Part shown: positions 8,172 to 17,154 of the stretch, in pieces
Position numbering within the stretch: the first letter of the stretch is position 1
Layout of the letters: each line of letters opens with the position of its first letter
Assembly (NCBI GenBank): GCA_002733805.1
Contig: NVXG01000028.1
Coordinates: 62,001-126,000, forward strand
DNA: 64,000 nt
From: Robiginitomaculum sp.
GTDB taxonomy: Bacteria; Pseudomonadota; Alphaproteobacteria; Caulobacterales; Maricaulaceae
Reading direction: 5' to 3'
Notes under the pieces: model-generated
Seen by the model: the letters and a program-made list of their open reading frames with translations, nothing else
The model's database searches: none
Told to the model about the DNA's origin: nothing
Program-made: the position numbers and the translations under genes

Positions 8172-10371
8172 GTTTGCTCTCCATATATTCAAGAAGCCAT
8201 TGCTCCCACTTGCGGGTCAACTCGGTGACATTCATTCGTGCTGACCCCAACGTAATATCTTTGCCACCTACTTCACCAACAAAAGTCAGAAGGACATCAG
8301 CCTTATCAGCTAGTTTTTGTAGTTTTTCCAGCCGGCTTGCGGGCAAGCATACCAGATATCTGGCTTGGTCTTCCCCGAAAAACCACCCGTGATTAGGCAG
8401 ACTATCGTGGGTCTCCAGTGAAATCCCAATCTGACTGGCAATGGCCAAATCGGCGGCAGCGCAAGCCAATCCTCCATCAGATAAATCGTGCACAGCATGG
8501 AGCAATCCAGCACGGATGGCCTCCGTGACAAAGTGGCCGTTTTTGCGCTCTAGTTCTAGGTCAACCGGTGGCGGAGCATGATCGCGCATTGCCTCAATTT
8601 CTCGGGCATACAGTGAGGAACCCAGCCAGCCCGCTGTCGGACCGAGCAGATACAGCGAATCCCCTTCGCACGCCCCAAAATACCCGGCGCGTTGCGCCAG
8701 ATCTGGGATCAAACCAACGCCGCCCACGGTTGGTGTTGGTGGAATCGCCACGCCATTGGTTTCATTGTACAGTGAGACATTACCCGAAACGACCGGAAAC
8801 TCGAGCGCCGTACAGGCCTCGGCCATGCCCTCTACCGCTCGCACAAATTGACCCATAATTTGTGGGTTCTCGGGATTGCCAAAATTTAAACAATCCGTAA
8901 TTGCAATCGGATCAGCCCCTGATGCAATCAGATTGCGCCAGCTTTCTGCCACCACCTGCTTGCCACCAGTAAATGGATCGGCTTTTACATATCGCGGTGT
9001 GCAATCCGAGGTCATGGCCAACCCCTTTTCGCTGTCATGCAGTCGCACAATGGCCGCATCAGAACCACTGGCCGATGCAAAAAGCGTATCGCCCATGACG
9101 TGTCGGTCATATTGCTCCCAGACCCACCTTTTAGATGCCATATCCGGGCAGCTCATCAATTGACTGAGTACCGAAACGGCATCGCGGTCCGGCAAGTCAC
9201 CGTACTCCAGCACCGGTGCCGGTGGCGTTTCTATCCATGGTCTGTCATATTTTGGAGCCAGATCACAAAGCGGCGCAATCGGCAGATCACACACGGTTTC
9301 ACCCTTGTGGGACAGAACCAGACGGCCGGTGTCGGTGGTCTTGCCGATCAGTGCCACATCCAGTTCCCATTTGGTAAAAATCTGTCTGGACTGGGTTTCT
9401 GTGCCGGGTTTCAGCACAATCAACATACGTTCCTGACTTTCCGACAGCATCATCTCGTAGGGCGTCATGTCGGTTTCACGTTGTGGAACCCGGTCTAGAT
9501 CAATCTCGATCCCGACCCCGCCTTTATCAGCCATCTCGATCGACGAGGAGGTAAGCCCTGCCGCACCCATATCCTGAATAGCTAGAATATTGCCGGTCGC
9601 CATCAGCTCCAAGCATGCTTCGATTAGACGTTTCTCAGTGAACGGGTCACCAACCTGTACGGTTGGCCGTTTGGCTTCTGAATCATCGTCAAACTCGGTC
9701 GAGGCCATGGTCGCACCATGAATGCCGTCGCGCCCAGTACGCGCACCCACATACAAGATCGAATTACCGACCCCTTTGGCCGCCGAATAAAAAATGTGGT
9801 CAGTGCGGGTTAGCCCGACACACATAGCATTGACCAAAATATTACCATTATAACCCGGATCGAAATTGACTTCGCCACCCACGGTCGGGACACCGACACA
9901 ATTGCCATAACCGCCGATTCCGGCCACCACGCCAGTAACCAGCGAACGGGTTTTTGGATGATCCGGCTCCCCAAATCGCAAAGCATTGAGCAATGCAATC
10001 GGCCGGGCGCCCATGGTAAAGACGTCCCGCATAATCCCGCCAACACCGGTCGCCGCACCCTGATAGGGTTCGATAAAGGATGGGTGGTTGTGGCTCTCCA
10101 TCTTGAAAATCACGACATCGCCATCGCCGACATCAATCACTCCGGCATTTTCACCGGGACCGCAAATAACTCGCTCTCCGCTGGTTGGAAACTTGGATAA
10201 ATGAATGCGCGAAGATTTGTAGGAACAATGCTCCGACCACATCACCGAACAAATCCCCAGTTCGTTCAAGTTGGGGGTGCGCCCCAAATGTTCGCACAAT
10301 ATGCGGTATTCATCCGAGCTAAGACCGTGTTCGGCCACCATTTCATCGGTAATGATCTGTGCTTGGGTCAT
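8155..10371 (-). CDS. purL: Phosphoribosylformylglycinamidine synthase subunit PurL
   Basis: 738 residues, the small-type PurL that works with separate PurQ and PurS. It makes FGAM from FGAR, ATP and glutamine-derived ammonia in purine synthesis. [35 protein letters not shown] and [14 protein letters not shown] mark the first AIRS-like half, and LNFGNPENP and [10 protein letters not shown] the second. The start overlaps the purQ stop by 4 bp (ATGA), a classic coupled junction. Confidence 0.97.
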   Translation of the reverse strand: MTQAQIITDEMVAEHGLSSDEYRILCEHLGRTPNLNELGICSVMWSEHCSYKSSRIHLSKFPTSGERVICGPGENAGVIDVGDGDVVIFKMESHNHPSFIEPYQGAATGVGGIMRDVFTMGARPIALLNALRFGEPDHPKTRSLVTGVVAGIGGYGNCVGVPTVGGEVNFDPGYNGNILVNAMCVGLTRTDHIFYSAAKGVGNSILYVGARTGRDGIHGATMASTEFDDDSEAKRPTVQVGDPFTEKRLIEACLELMATGNILAIQDMGAAGLTSSSIEMADKGGVGIEIDLDRVPQRETDMTPYEMMLSESQERMLIVLKPGTETQSRQIFTKWELDVALIGKTTDTGRLVLSHKGETVCDLPIAPLCDLAPKYDRPWIETPPAPVLEYGDLPDRDAVSVLSQLMSCPDMASKRWVWEQYDRHVMGDTLFASASGSDAAIVRLHDSEKGLAMTSDCTPRYVKADPFTGGKQVVAESWRNLIASGADPIAITDCLNFGNPENPQIMGQFVRAVEGMAEACTALEFPVVSGNVSLYNETNGVAIPPTPTVGGVGLIPDLAQRAGYFGACEGDSLYLLGPTAGWLGSSLYAREIEAMRDHAPPPVDLELERKNGHFVTEAIRAGLLHAVHDLSDGGLACAAADLAIASQIGISLETHDSLPNHGWFFGEDQARYLVCLPASRLEKLQKLADKADVLLTFVGEVGGKDITLGSARMNVTELTRKWEQWLLEYMESKHANGS

Positions 10372-11030
10372 CCGACTGCATCCAACAGGCTTTTGAAAAA
10401 CAATTGCCCGTCTCCCTGATCTCCGTTTTGCCCCATGGCCCGCTCAGGGTGCGGCATCATGCCCAAAACATTACCCGCCTCATTAAGTATTCCGGCAATG
10501 TCATTCAGCGAACCGTTGGGGTTATCACAATAGCGAAACACCACTTGTCCCTGCCCTTCCAACCGCTCCAGCTCATCAGCTTGCGCGAAATAATTTCCAT
10601 CATGATGTGCTACTGGAATCTGGATACTGGCCGCTTCGTCATATTTGTTGGAAAATGGCGTGTCGGCACGGGCCACTTTTAGCTCAACCGATTTGCAGAT
10701 AAATTTCAATCCGGCATTTCGCATCAATACACCGGGCAGCATTTTGCTTTCAGTCAAAACCTGAAAGCCATTACAGATACCGGCAACCAGTCCCCCTTTG
10801 TCCGCATGATCGCGCACCGCTCGCAAGATCGGAGAGCGCGCTGCCATCGCACCAGGCCGTAAATAATCGCCATAGGCAAAACCACCCGGCAACACGATCA
10901 GATCAACCGTGGACATTTCTGTGGCTCGGTGCCAGATCATGGCGGGCTGCTTGCCGGTCACCATGGTCAGAGCGTGGGCCGCGTCGCGGTCGCAATTTGA
11001 TCCGGGAAAAACAATAACCGCCGTACGCAC
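10368..11030 (-). CDS. purQ: Phosphoribosylformylglycinamidine synthase subunit PurQ
   Basis: 220 residues, class I glutamine amidotransferase that supplies ammonia to PurL. The N-terminus [27 protein letters not shown], the nucleophile-containing GICNGFQ and the C-terminal PHPER with the catalytic His are present. A GTG at 11039 is in frame, but AGGAGG lies directly against it and is spaced 8 nt from the GTG at 11030, so I place the start there. The result matches the usual PurQ N-terminus. Confidence 0.95.
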   Translation of the reverse strand: MRTAVIVFPGSNCDRDAAHALTMVTGKQPAMIWHRATEMSTVDLIVLPGGFAYGDYLRPGAMAARSPILRAVRDHADKGGLVAGICNGFQVLTESKMLPGVLMRNAGLKFICKSVELKVARADTPFSNKYDEAASIQIPVAHHDGNYFAQADELERLEGQGQVVFRYCDNPNGSLNDIAGILNEAGNVLGMMPHPERAMGQNGDQGDGQLFFKSLLDAVG

Positions 11031-11077
11031 GCCGGGCACCTCCTACTTTATTCCTTGGGCTGCTCTGTTCCTTGGGC

Positions 11078-11320
11078 CTAATCTACAATTTCAACTGAAA
11101 ACTGCTCAATGACCGTATTGGCCAGTAATTTACTGCACATGGCCTCCACCCGCTCCTGAGCGGCGACCCGATCAACGCCCTGCAAGTCCAGCTCGATAAC
11201 CTTACCTTGCTGCGCGTCGGTCACCTCATCAAATCCCATCGAGTGCAACGCGCCGGTAATGGCTTGTCCTTGCGGGTCCAGCACACCGGGCTTCAACGCA
11301 ATATGAACAATCGCTTTCAT
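11078..11320 (-). CDS. purS: Phosphoribosylformylglycinamidine synthase subunit PurS
   Basis: 80 residues, the small dimeric subunit that bridges PurQ and PurL. The VHIALKPGVLDPQGQAI segment and the C-terminal VIEQFSVEIVD are typical. Its ATG overlaps the purC stop (TGATG), and purQ follows after 47 bp. Confidence 0.94.
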   Translation of the reverse strand: MKAIVHIALKPGVLDPQGQAITGALHSMGFDEVTDAQQGKVIELDLQGVDRVAAQERVEAMCSKLLANTVIEQFSVEIVD

Positions 11321-12081
11321 CAGGTATCCTTCGCTTTCACAACGGTCAGATTGGGCGGTTCCTTCAACACACCCAACCGGCGCGCTACTTCGGCATAAGC
11401 CTCAGGCACATCTCCCAAATCTTGGCGAAACCGGTCTTTGTCCAATTTGCGTTTGGTTTTGATGTCCCACAACCGACAACTGTCCGGACTGATCTCGTCA
11501 GCCAGAATAACCCGCACCAAATCGCCCTCAAATTGACGCCCAAACTCCAGTTTGAAATCGATCAATTGGATACCGATGGCACAAAACAATCCAGACAGAA
11601 AATCATTGACCCGAAAGGTCATGGCAATCATGTCGTCCATCTCCAGTGGCGATGCCCAGCCAAATGCGGAAATATGATCATCAGAAACCAATGGATCGCC
11701 CAAATCATCATCTTTGAGATAATACTCAATAATCGGCCGGGGTAATTTTTCGCCCTCTGGCAAACCAAATCGCTTGCAGATCGTGCCCGCCGCCACATTG
11801 CGACAAACCATTTCCAGCGGAATAATTTCGACTTTTCGAACCAATTGCTCGCGCATGTTCAAGCGTCGAATGAAGTGATTGGGCACCCCAATTCCATCGA
11901 GCCGGGTCATTAGATATTCGCTAATTCGGTTATTGATGACGCCTTTGCCTTCGATCTGGCCTTGTTTCTTATTGTTGAAAGCCGTGGCATCGTCCTTGAA
12001 ATGAGCAACCAAGGTTCCCGGCTCCGGTCCTTCATATAAAATCTTAGCTTTGCCTTCATAGATTTTTTTGCGACGTGACAA
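11320..12081 (-). CDS. purC: Phosphoribosylaminoimidazole-succinocarboxamide synthase (SAICAR synthetase)
   Basis: 253 residues. It joins CAIR and aspartate using [50 protein letters not shown] and [15 protein letters not shown] are diagnostic. A frame opening at ATG-like codons up to 12132 exists, but the family N-terminus SRRKKIYEG begins at the TTG codon 12081, which has AGAGG 7 nt upstream, so a TTG start is likely. It is the first gene of the leftward operon purC-purS-purQ-purL-bolA and probably the downstream reductase and glutaredoxin genes. Confidence 0.95.
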   Translation of the reverse strand: MSRRKKIYEGKAKILYEGPEPGTLVAHFKDDATAFNNKKQGQIEGKGVINNRISEYLMTRLDGIGVPNHFIRRLNMREQLVRKVEIIPLEMVCRNVAAGTICKRFGLPEGEKLPRPIIEYYLKDDDLGDPLVSDDHISAFGWASPLEMDDMIAMTFRVNDFLSGLFCAIGIQLIDFKLEFGRQFEGDLVRVILADEISPDSCRLWDIKTKRKLDKDRFRQDLGDVPEAYAEVARRLGVLKEPPNLTVVKAKDT

Positions 12082-12277
12082 GTTGAAACCTCTTTCGTTC
12101 TGAAGCGGGTAACCTGAGTGTTTCAGTTGCAATTCAATGCAGAATCACCACCTGAAATGAAGCAGCAACGTACCGCAGCCTTTTGGTGTTCACAATGCAA
12201 TCATATGCATTGATTCAGATCGATCTTCGGGCTAACCAATGCCGTTATAAATCGGACACAAAACAGGAAATTCAGAT

Positions 12278-12601
12278 ATGAATACGTTTGATGATCGCAA
12301 AACAGGCTTTGAATCCCGGTTTGCCCTGGATCAAAATCAGGAATTCAAGGCTTCAGCCCGCCGCAATAAGCTCTTGGGGCTTTGGGCCGCTGAATTGATG
12401 GGCAGGGCCGAGGAAGAGGCACAAGAATACGCCAAAGACGTAATTGTAGCGGATTTTGAAGAAGCCGGAGACGACGATGTCTTTCGGAAGATCCGGGCGG
12501 ACCTTGATGCAGCTGATGTCGAGCAGTCCGATCATCAAATACGTCGTAAAATGGACGAATTGCTGGAATTATCCCGTGATCAAATTCGAAACGAAGCCTG
12601 A
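12278..12601 (+). CDS. DUF1476 protein, F1-ATPase zeta-subunit-type inhibitor
   Basis: 107 residues, all helical and highly charged. The N-terminus FDDRKTGFESRFALDQNQEF and the following ARRNKLLGLWAAELMG match the DUF1476 family, whose Paracoccus member is the zeta inhibitor of the F1FO-ATP synthase (established for that protein). The N-terminal segment would be the inhibitory part. It is divergent from purC across about 196 bp and convergent with the thioredoxin-fold gene at 12613. No operon partner is visible. Confidence 0.9.
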   Translation: MNTFDDRKTGFESRFALDQNQEFKASARRNKLLGLWAAELMGRAEEEAQEYAKDVIVADFEEAGDDDVFRKIRADLDAADVEQSDHQIRRKMDELLELSRDQIRNEA

Positions 12602-12612
12602 ATCACAAGCAA

Positions 12613-13101
12613 TCAACTGGCGCCGGGATGAACCCGCTGTAGGCTTGCATCCAGCTTCTGCACGATATCGTCCACACCATCACGCAGGGTAATGATATCC
12701 ATAATTTGCTCTGTTGCCGGATCAACCAGCAACATGAAACCGGTTTTGCCTTTGTTTGCCGCGTAAAGGTGTGACAGATTTTTTTCGTCAGCCAAGGCTT
12801 GTAGTTTGGCACCCTGCACCAGCGCATACGAAAAATTGAACTTTACAAAATCAACCGGCCGTTCTGCAAACTGTGGCTTTGCGGCTTCAATTTTTGGATC
12901 CAGTATCTGACAGGCAGCGCACCAGTTTGAATAAAACATCACGGCAGTCACCGGTTGATCAACCACCGGAATGGCATCGTCTACCGGCGATGTTGCAACT
13001 GTTTCTGTCACCACTCCGGTAGCTGCTTTCGATGCCGGAGCCTGGGTCATCGTTACAGCGACCGCAATTCCAAGCACAAGAAGTCCAACAAATAAGCGCA
13101 T
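12613..13101 (-). CDS. Exported thioredoxin-fold protein (WCAAC)
   Basis: 162 residues. An N-terminal hydrophobic segment (residues 1-22 or so) is followed by a thioredoxin-type core with YSNWCAACQ (Cys61, Cys64). The cis-Pro region is less clear. It is probably periplasmic or membrane-anchored. ATG 13101 has AAGGA upstream; the alternative ATG 13134 abuts the preceding stop and lacks a ribosome site. It lies 33 bp after a second exported thioredoxin-fold gene, with which it shares the general plan but not close sequence, so the two look like an old tandem pair. Substrates are unknown. Confidence 0.8.
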   Translation of the reverse strand: MRLFVGLLVLGIAVAVTMTQAPASKAATGVVTETVATSPVDDAIPVVDQPVTAVMFYSNWCAACQILDPKIEAAKPQFAERPVDFVKFNFSYALVQGAKLQALADEKNLSHLYAANKGKTGFMLLVDPATEQIMDIITLRDGVDDIVQKLDASLQRVHPGAS

Positions 13102-13134
13102 ATTCAAAATTCCTTTTATTTCAGCATTTTTCAT

Positions 13135-13626
13135 CTAAGGCGCCATCCGGCTGGGTGGGCAAACCACCGATCCAACATCGCGCGAACCGGGAGGGCTGGT
13201 GCGGGTGCGCTTCACGGCTTTATCAAAGGCAGCCACCATGGCATCGACCGTATAAAGGCGATTTATACAATCAATCCGCTCGCCGGTATCGGCCGCAACC
13301 AGCACAACCAGACCCGTGGTGCCAGCATAGGCATTATATGTGGTGACAATATCATGGTCCAATGCCAGTTCGATGGCGTGGTCCCATGTCTGTGCGTTGG
13401 TAAAGTCCAAACTGATATGTTGCACCGGCAAGTGAGTTGCCTTGGCTACAGCTTGGGCCAAAACCGGTTCCAATACCCGGCAATTGGCGCACCAATCGGC
13501 ACGAAACAGTACGGCCCGCACTTCGGGTTGCCCAGAGGATGTCCGAACCACAACATCGGTCGCACCTGATGCACTGACCACGGTAAATGCAGCAATCAAA
13601 ACAAATAGAACAGAGCGAATGTGCAA
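13135..13626 (-). CDS. Exported thioredoxin-fold protein (WCANC)
   Basis: 163 residues. A clear signal peptide ends near SASGAT. FRADWCANCRVLEP carries the CxxC redox pair at Cys46 and Cys49. Later segments VQHISLDFTN and TGLVVLVAADTGERID fit a thioredoxin fold, in which the usual cis-proline position reads TTG rather than TP. Two extra cysteines occur near the C-terminus (INR region and VVCPP). It is upstream of the WCAAC gene in the same direction and probably in one operon with it. Role: periplasmic thiol chemistry, inferred only. Confidence 0.78.
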   Translation of the reverse strand: MHIRSVLFVLIAAFTVVSASGATDVVVRTSSGQPEVRAVLFRADWCANCRVLEPVLAQAVAKATHLPVQHISLDFTNAQTWDHAIELALDHDIVTTYNAYAGTTGLVVLVAADTGERIDCINRLYTVDAMVAAFDKAVKRTRTSPPGSRDVGSVVCPPSRMAP

Positions 13627-13718
13627 TTTATTTATCCTTTTGGAAATGACAGGATTTTCCTATCAAGTTCGGGGATAAACTACCAATCACAAAGACGCGA
13701 TAATGCAGAATAGATGGC

Positions 13719-15023
13719 TCAGGACGGACCAAACACCCGGTCGAAAATATGATCAACTCGAGCCAAATGGTATTCCAGATCGAACATCTTGGCCAACTCG
13801 GCCTCACCCAATACGGATGCCACCTCATCATCGGCGCTCAAATTGGACAGGAAATCACCCTCCCCGCGCCAGGTTGCCATGGCATTGCGTTGCACCAGCT
13901 CATAGGCCTGTTCTCGACTGACGCCCTTTTGGGTAAGCGCCAACAAAACCCGCTGCGAATTATGTAGGCCACCAAGGCGATCCAGATTTCGCACCATATT
14001 TTCCGGGTACACCAACAGGTTTTCAATGACCCCGGCCAAGCGATGCAACGCGAAATCCAGATGAATGGTCGCATCAGGCCCAATGCCGCGCTCTACGCTG
14101 GAATGCGAAATATCCCGTTCGTGCCACAGAGCAACGTTTTCGAGCGCCGGAACCACGCTGGACCGAACCAAGCGGGCTAAGCCAGTCAGATTTTCGGTTA
14201 AAATCGGGTTTCGTTTGTGTGGCATGGCAGAAGAGCCTTTTTGCCCCTTGGCAAAATATTCTTCGACTTCCAAAACCTCAGTGCGTTGCAAATGGCGGAT
14301 TTCAGTTGCCAGCCGTTCGATCGAGCTGGCCAACACACCCAGACAGGCAAAAAAGGCCGCATGACGATCCCGGGGAATGATCTGGGTCGAAACCGGCTCG
14401 ACCTTCAACCCCAACGCCTTGGCCACATGCACCTCGACCTCTGGCTGGATATTGGCAAAAGTACCAACCGCGCCAGATATGGCACAAACAGCAATCTCAT
14501 CCTTCGCAATTAACAGCCGGGCCCGCGCCCGATCAAATTCGGCAAACGCCTGGGCCATTTTCAAACCAAACGTGGTTGGTTCGGCGTGAATACCGTGACT
14601 ACGGCCAATGCAAACCGTTTTCTTGTGCTCAAAGGCCCGAGTTTTCAACGCGGCCAATACCCGATCAACGCCAACGATCAACAAATCAGAGGCCCGGCTC
14701 ATTTGTACAGACAGACAGGTGTCCAGAACGTCCGACGAGGTCATGCCCTGATGAATAAAGCGTGCATCATCACCCACATGTTCGGCCAGATGGGTCAGAA
14801 ACGCGATCACGTCATGCTTCACCTCACGCTCGATCTCATCAATGCGCTCTACATCAAATTTCACATTGCCCCGTTCACGGATATTTTTGGCCGCTTCGTC
14901 TGGGATTACCCCCAGCTCAGCCAAAGCATCGCACGCATGAGCTTCGATCTCGAACCAAATACGAAACCGGGTGGCTGGCTCCCAAATTTCAACCATTTGC
15001 GGGCGGGCATACCTAGGTATCAT
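13719..15023 (-). CDS. purB: Adenylosuccinate lyase
   Basis: 434 residues, the length of the Bacillus-type enzyme. It cleaves SAICAR to AICAR and adenylosuccinate to AMP. IPRYARPQMVEIWEP at the N-terminus, the HDVIAFL and HQGMTSSDVLDT segments, RSHGIHAEPTTFG, and the fumarase-superfamily signature GSSAMPHKRNP are all intact. It lies away from the pur operon but on the same strand, separated by the DUF1476 and thioredoxin-fold genes. A lipoprotein gene ends just upstream. Confidence 0.97.
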   Translation of the reverse strand: MIPRYARPQMVEIWEPATRFRIWFEIEAHACDALAELGVIPDEAAKNIRERGNVKFDVERIDEIEREVKHDVIAFLTHLAEHVGDDARFIHQGMTSSDVLDTCLSVQMSRASDLLIVGVDRVLAALKTRAFEHKKTVCIGRSHGIHAEPTTFGLKMAQAFAEFDRARARLLIAKDEIAVCAISGAVGTFANIQPEVEVHVAKALGLKVEPVSTQIIPRDRHAAFFACLGVLASSIERLATEIRHLQRTEVLEVEEYFAKGQKGSSAMPHKRNPILTENLTGLARLVRSSVVPALENVALWHERDISHSSVERGIGPDATIHLDFALHRLAGVIENLLVYPENMVRNLDRLGGLHNSQRVLLALTQKGVSREQAYELVQRNAMATWRGEGDFLSNLSADDEVASVLGEAELAKMFDLEYHLARVDHIFDRVFGPS

Positions 15024-15049
15024 GGAATTTGTCCTTTACCGGGCCAAGT

Positions 15050-15493
15050 TTACGGCCCCGATTTCGCGCAACGCGCCTCAATCAATATCAATTGATCCGG
15101 ATTTTCGAACCCGGCCACATGTATCTGCACCAGGAACGGTTGATTCGGAAGCAATTTGGTGCCAAAAAATTTGGAATATGCAGTTGAAAATCCGCGCTGA
15201 TCAACGCCCCCAAACTCACCAATTCGTTGAAATACTTTGATTGCCATACAATCAGCAAGCGAAATTCCGTTGCTCACTGCCATTTGCCTCAAAACGGCAA
15301 ATGCACCCTCGGTTTGCGATTGCATATCTGCTTTGGATAGTTTTTCTGATATTGGAGGTGCGGCAAACAGCCACACATCCTGATTAAATGAACTTTGTTT
15401 CACAGAAGACACACCCGCTGGCTTCGGTGCACCACAGGCAGCGGCTACAACAACCAAAAGAATTGAAAACAAAGATTTTTTTATGCGTGGCAC
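15050..15493 (-). CDS. Lipoprotein with RidA/YjgF-like domain
   Basis: 147 residues. The N-terminus is a lipoprotein signal with lipobox VAAAC (Cys20). From about residue 57 the order of segments resembles the RidA/YjgF fold: SQTEGAFAVLRQMAVSNGIS, then DCMAIKVFQRIGEFGGV, AYSKFFGT, and a final PFLVQIHVAGFENPDQLILIEARC. RidA proteins are normally cytosolic enamine/imine deaminases and trimeric; the canonical active-site Arg is not obvious here, so a catalytic role is doubtful. The assignment rests on reading the pattern. It sits just upstream of purB, in the same direction. Confidence 0.55.
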   Translation of the reverse strand: MPRIKKSLFSILLVVVAAACGAPKPAGVSSVKQSSFNQDVWLFAAPPISEKLSKADMQSQTEGAFAVLRQMAVSNGISLADCMAIKVFQRIGEFGGVDQRGFSTAYSKFFGTKLLPNQPFLVQIHVAGFENPDQLILIEARCAKSGP

Positions 15494-15888
15494 GTTTTGA
15501 GACCTCTTCCAATTCTGGCCATTTTCCGAAATAATCCAGTGAAAATACCAAAAATCTCCCGATATTCTGGAAATTTATCTTCTATTTTTCTTGAATCGTG
15601 CAGAAATTATGGGCAGAAGGTTAACAACTGTCTTGGGAGTATACTATGGTCTGTCCCAAACAGAAACAGGTAACCGGAAGGGATCGCTTCTAGATCAACA
15701 ATGATTATCGGGCACGCAACTAACAGGGGTAACCAGTAGCATAGGCAAAAAAAGATGCTATGCTCTGGCTTCGCTCAAAGTGGGGTGGTCCCACAGTTTA
15801 ACCGCGACACTTACGTCGCTTGGCCCGCGTTTTTGGGCTGTCTGCTTATTTCTGGGCTTCCAGTTGGGCGGGTAAAGGGGAGAAAGTA
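15494..15888 (+). other. Intergenic region before the 23-residue-repeat lipoprotein
   Basis: 395 bp between divergent genes with no convincing coding sequence. It probably holds promoters for both sides. A TATACT at 15640-15645 has no well-spaced -35 that I can see. AGGGGAGAAAG at the 3' end is a strong ribosome site for the ATG at 15889. Confidence 0.45.
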
Positions 15889-17058
15889 ATGAATTACAAG
15901 CGCGCATTAATGGCTGCGGCGGGCTCAATGGCCCTTTTGGTCGCAGCATGCGAAACAACACAACCTGTTGCAGCGGTGGATAGTTCTGCTGAAACTGCAC
16001 GGATTGCGGAATTGGAACGCCAGCTTTACGCTGCTCGTACACAAAATAGTTCTTTGACAACACAGGTAACAACCCTGCAAACATCAAGTAACTCCAGCTC
16101 TTATGACAGTGTAGCCGTTTCTGCCGGATACCCGCCAAATGCACGGGCCGGTCAATGTTTTTCACGGGTATTGATCCCTGAAATCACTCAAACCACTGCG
16201 GAAGAAGTGATTGATCAGCCGGGTGGCACTGAAATCCGGATCATTCAGGCAACGTATGATTTCGTGGATGAGCAAATCTTGGTTAAAGAAGAAACCGTTC
16301 GTTACACGGTTATTCCTGCAACCTACGAAACGATTACCGAGCAAGTTCTGGTTCAACCTGAATTGCGCGAAGTTCGTGTTATTGCTGCGGTATACGAAGA
16401 TTACTCAGAAGAAATTCTCATTCGTCCGGCCTATACAACTTGGAAACCAGGTGCAGGCTTGATTGGTGGCGGTTCTGGGTATCGGACCGGTCCTGATGGT
16501 CGCATTTATGGCCCAGATGGACAGGCTCTAACCACTCTGATTCAACCAACTGGCGAAATTCTTTGTAAAGTGGAAGTTCCACCTAAATACAAAACCGTTA
16601 CTCGCAAACGTCTGGTTTCAGCTGAAAGAACTGATGTCACCATCATTCCAGCAGAATATAGCACCATCACCAAACAGGTTATTGCGCAGCCACCACGGGT
16701 TGAAGAAGTTATCATCCCGGCTGAATACCGCACAATCAAGGTTCGTGTTGAAGTGACACCAGCTCGTGAAGAGACCATCACCATCCCGGCAACCTACAAA
16801 ACGATTGAAAAAATCTCGATCGTATCAGGTGGCAATCTGGAATGGCGTGAAGTGATTTGCGACACCAACTCTACACCTGAGTTGATCTCACAGGTGCAAT
16901 CTGCACTGGCTGCTGCCGGGCACAACCCAGGACGCACCGACGGTGTGTTTGGCATGTCGACCCTGCGGGCCATGGAAGCCTACCAACGTGCCAACGGCCT
17001 GATCGTTGGACAGTTGACCATGGAAACCATGAGTTCACTGGGTGTCACCCACCACTAA
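15889..17058 (+). CDS. Lipoprotein with seven 23-residue tyrosine repeats and a peptidoglycan-binding domain
   Basis: 389 residues. Lipobox LVAAC (Cys21), a short coiled coil (about 35-65), then repeat units of the form (I/V)-P-A-x-Y-x-T-I followed by a basic or acidic beta-strand. The invariant Tyr falls at 123, 146, 169 and again at 234, 257, 280, 303: an exact 23-residue period in two blocks. A Gly-rich linker with GPDGRIYGPDG (about 186-212) separates them. The C-terminus (about 332-386) is a PG_binding_1 domain, with QVQSALAAAGHNPG and TDGVFGMSTLRAMEAYQ. The protein is probably tethered to a membrane and bound to peptidoglycan; its specific role is unknown. A strong bidirectional terminator follows. 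Confidence 0.85.
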   Translation: MNYKRALMAAAGSMALLVAACETTQPVAAVDSSAETARIAELERQLYAARTQNSSLTTQVTTLQTSSNSSSYDSVAVSAGYPPNARAGQCFSRVLIPEITQTTAEEVIDQPGGTEIRIIQATYDFVDEQILVKEETVRYTVIPATYETITEQVLVQPELREVRVIAAVYEDYSEEILIRPAYTTWKPGAGLIGGGSGYRTGPDGRIYGPDGQALTTLIQPTGEILCKVEVPPKYKTVTRKRLVSAERTDVTIIPAEYSTITKQVIAQPPRVEEVIIPAEYRTIKVRVEVTPAREETITIPATYKTIEKISIVSGGNLEWREVICDTNSTPELISQVQSALAAAGHNPGRTDGVFGMSTLRAMEAYQRANGLIVGQLTMETMSSLGVTHH

Positions 17059-17079
17059 GACAACTAGATAAAACAATAA

Positions 17080-17109
17080 AACCCCGGCAGTCTCTGCCGG
17101 GGTTTTTTT
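17080..17109 (+). terminator. Bidirectional rho-independent terminator
   Basis: ACCCCGGCAG and CTGCCGGGGT form a 10-bp stem with a 3-nt loop, followed by seven T on the plus strand and, read from the other side, by TTTTATTGTTTTA. It serves the lipoprotein gene and, in reverse, the convergent trmJ gene. Confidence 0.9.
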
Positions 17110-17154
17110 ATGTCTTGAACCCGAATATTTACCCGGTTGGTTTGATGCTCCGAT

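Noticed and set aside
15621-15645. TTAACA ... TATACT as a promoter
   Set aside because: The hexamers are only 13 nt apart, too short for sigma-70.
15758-16165. 135-codon minus-strand open frame
   Set aside because: Overlaps the start of the repeat lipoprotein antisense and has no recognisable motif or ribosome site.
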